Shown piece after piece: positions 14,670 through 16,024 of a DNA stretch of 16,024 bases. Under the pieces are notes generated by a model. That model saw only the letters and a program-made list of their open reading frames with translations, was not told where the DNA came from and made no database searches. Source of the DNA: Terriglobia bacterium. Its GTDB lineage: Bacteria > Acidobacteriota > Terriglobia > UBA7540. Both the position numbers and the translations under genes were made by a program. The stretch lies in assembly GCA_030049455.1 (NCBI GenBank), contig JASIKV010000228.1, positions 1-16,024 of the forward strand. Reading direction: 5' to 3'. How positions within the stretch are numbered: position 1 is the stretch's first letter; each line of letters opens with the position of its first letter.

Positions 14670-16024
14670 ATGCCAAGACACCGGCTGATTCTTCCGGTAA
14701 TCCTCCTGCTCGGTATCGCGGCGATTTTCTGGCCGCCGCGCGAACTGCGCAGCGACAACTTTGTCTTTTACTTTCCCACGGGCCATCACTTGATTCCCTT
14801 CGAAAGTGTCGCGGGAAGCAAATACCTTCCCCTCGTACAGATTTTGAACATGGTGGGCAAGGTGGCAGCGATTCAGGAAAACAAGAATGAGCTTCACGTC
14901 TGGTTTGGAACCACACCCATCACGCTGCGGCCCAATGAATCTTCCCTTCAGGTGGACCGCACCACTTACGACCTGCTTCAGCCCGTTCGACTTTCCGACG
15001 GCCAGTGGCTGGTGCCCGTCGACTTCCTCACCACGGTGCTGCCCCACCTGACGCATCAAGGGGTGGAATACCAGGACGGAACGAACCGCATCTTCATTGG
15101 TGACGTGAAGCCTGCCTCATTTACCGTGCGCGTAGATCCCATCGCCAATGGCGCGCGACTGACCGTCCAATTCACGGACAAGGTTGGCGTCAGTACCGCC
15201 TCAAGCAACAGCAAGTGGATCATGTACCTGGGCAACCGCCCCATGGAGCCCATGGAGAAGTCGTATCGATTTCAAAATTCCTACCTTAGCGAACTTCACT
15301 ATGACGATGAAGACGGCATCCCGAAGCTCATTCTTACGCCCACTTCGGCGGGACTCAACTTTTATCCGGTGCAGGCGGAAGGAGGCAAGATATTGCTGGC
15401 CGACGTGTTGAAGCCGCCTTCCCCGACGACCCAGACCACGCAGGCCCCGACCCCTTCCCCACCTGCGCCCCCCGCCGCGCCGAATCCGCAAGCTCCCGCT
15501 CTCCCCCAGCCCCAGATTACGGAAGAATCGCCCGCGGCCCCGCCCGGCCCGCCGCTTCCTGTTGTGGCGCTCGACCCAGGCCACGGCGGGACGGACAATG
15601 GAGGCCACAGCAGTGACGGAGTCCTGGAAAAAGACCTGGTGGAACAGTATGTGGCTCGTGTGCGCGCCGCACTCCTGGCTACGGACAGATATCGTGTCGT
15701 GCTGACGCGCGCGGGCGATGTTAACGTTACGGCGGAGCAGCGCGCGCTGGCCGCCAATCTATCGGGCGCAATCTGCTTCATCAGCTTTCACGCGGGCGAC
15801 CTGGGTGCATCCTCGCCCCGAATCTCCATATTCACGTTCCAGCCACCCAGCCCTCCGCCACCGCCGCCGCAGACTCCGCAGGCGACGCCCGGCACGCCCG
15901 AGGCTCCATTCCTGCCCTGGGGCCAGGTGCAGGAATCTCAGCTTGTGCAAAGCTCGCAGCTCGCCTTGGCTTTGCAGCAGCAATTGGCGCAGATCAATGG
16001 CGTGGAAGTGGATCCGCCCGCCAC
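14670..16024 (+). CDS. N-acetylmuramoyl-L-alanine amidase (Amidase_3), 3' end beyond window
   Basis: This is a cell-wall hydrolase predicted to cut the bond between N-acetylmuramic acid and L-alanine in the periplasm. The visible 451 codons show an N-terminal membrane/signal segment (ILPVILLLGIAAIFW, about 7-21), a domain at ~27-148 resembling the copper-amine-oxidase N-terminal/stalk type (YFPTGHHLIP, QWLVPVDFLTTVLP, NRIFIGD), an AMIN-like region (~150-250, FTVRVDPIANGARLTVQF) and a Pro-rich linker (~250-296). The zinc amidase core then begins VVALDPGHGGTDNGG. Likely zinc ligands are His305, Glu320 (VLEKDL) and His374 (ISFHAGD). The usual HAN is HAG here, and a Pro-rich stretch follows. The catalytic Glu expected near the C-terminus is off the window. 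An in-frame TTG at 14646 with AAAGGTGA upstream is an alternative start; in-frame stops at 14604 and 14619 bound it. Confidence 0.88.
   Translation, partial: MPRHRLILPVILLLGIAAIFWPPRELRSDNFVFYFPTGHHLIPFESVAGSKYLPLVQILNMVGKVAAIQENKNELHVWFGTTPITLRPNESSLQVDRTTYDLLQPVRLSDGQWLVPVDFLTTVLPHLTHQGVEYQDGTNRIFIGDVKPASFTVRVDPIANGARLTVQFTDKVGVSTASSNSKWIMYLGNRPMEPMEKSYRFQNSYLSELHYDDEDGIPKLILTPTSAGLNFYPVQAEGGKILLADVLKPPSPTTQTTQAPTPSPPAPPAAPNPQAPALPQPQITEESPAAPPGPPLPVVALDPGHGGTDNGGHSSDGVLEKDLVEQYVARVRAALLATDRYRVVLTRAGDVNVTAEQRALAANLSGAICFISFHAGDLGASSPRISIFTFQPPSPPPPPPQTPQATPGTPEAPFLPWGQVQESQLVQSSQLALALQQQLAQINGVEVDPPA

Noticed and set aside
14481..15059. 192-codon minus-strand frame across the methyltransferase end and amidase start
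   Set aside because: Antisense to two supported genes and without motifs.

Overview
The window comes from a GC-rich Gram-negative bacterium. An outer-membrane beta-barrel protein, a Tat-exported DUF1501 protein and a large secreted DUF1549/DUF1553 cytochrome-type protein point to the Acidobacteriota / Planctomycetota / Verrucomicrobiota group. Acidobacteriota is my best guess, but it is an inference from gene families and not from a phylogenetic marker.

Positions 1-7473, all on the minus strand, form one long urea-use cluster. In transcription order it reads: outer-membrane porin-like protein, urtA (periplasmic urea-binding protein), urtB and urtC (permeases), urtD and urtE (ATPases), ureA (urease gamma) and ureB (urease beta, cut by the left edge). 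Three of the urt junctions overlap or nearly touch (urtA/urtB and urtB/urtC share ATGA, urtC/urtD overlap by 26 bases, and urtE starts two bases after the urtD stop), so the transporter looks translationally coupled. Together the genes describe a route for urea from the outer membrane through the periplasm to cytoplasmic hydrolysis into ammonia and CO2. The catalytic subunit ureC and the accessory genes are not visible and presumably lie to the left or elsewhere. A good -10 box between urtE and ureA suggests that urease may also be transcribed separately.

Positions 7474-8073 are a 600-base non-coding stretch between divergent transcription units. It holds several inverted repeats, including a nested hairpin at about 7687-7735 and a perfect 7-bp inverted repeat at 7776-7793. 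It probably carries the control region of the urea cluster, but no confident promoter could be read.

Positions 8074-9212 on the plus strand are a two-gene unit: an uncharacterised polytopic membrane protein and an MmcQ/YjbR-family protein. They converge on 9254-13881 (minus), a two-gene unit with a secreted haem-binding PSCyt1-DUF1549-DUF1553 protein followed by a Tat-exported DUF1501 protein. This is a standard pairing of unknown biochemical role.

Positions 13979-16024 on the plus strand hold a small class I methyltransferase and the first 1355 bases of a cell-wall amidase (N-acetylmuramoyl-L-alanine amidase). The amidase has its own likely sigma-70 promoter and runs off the right edge. No tRNA, rRNA, CRISPR, transposase or phage gene was seen.

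No clearly new system is evident. The items most worth a second look are the unknown membrane protein/YjbR pair, the HEAT-like periplasmic domain of UrtB, the porin leading the urea operon, and the repeat-rich intergenic region.
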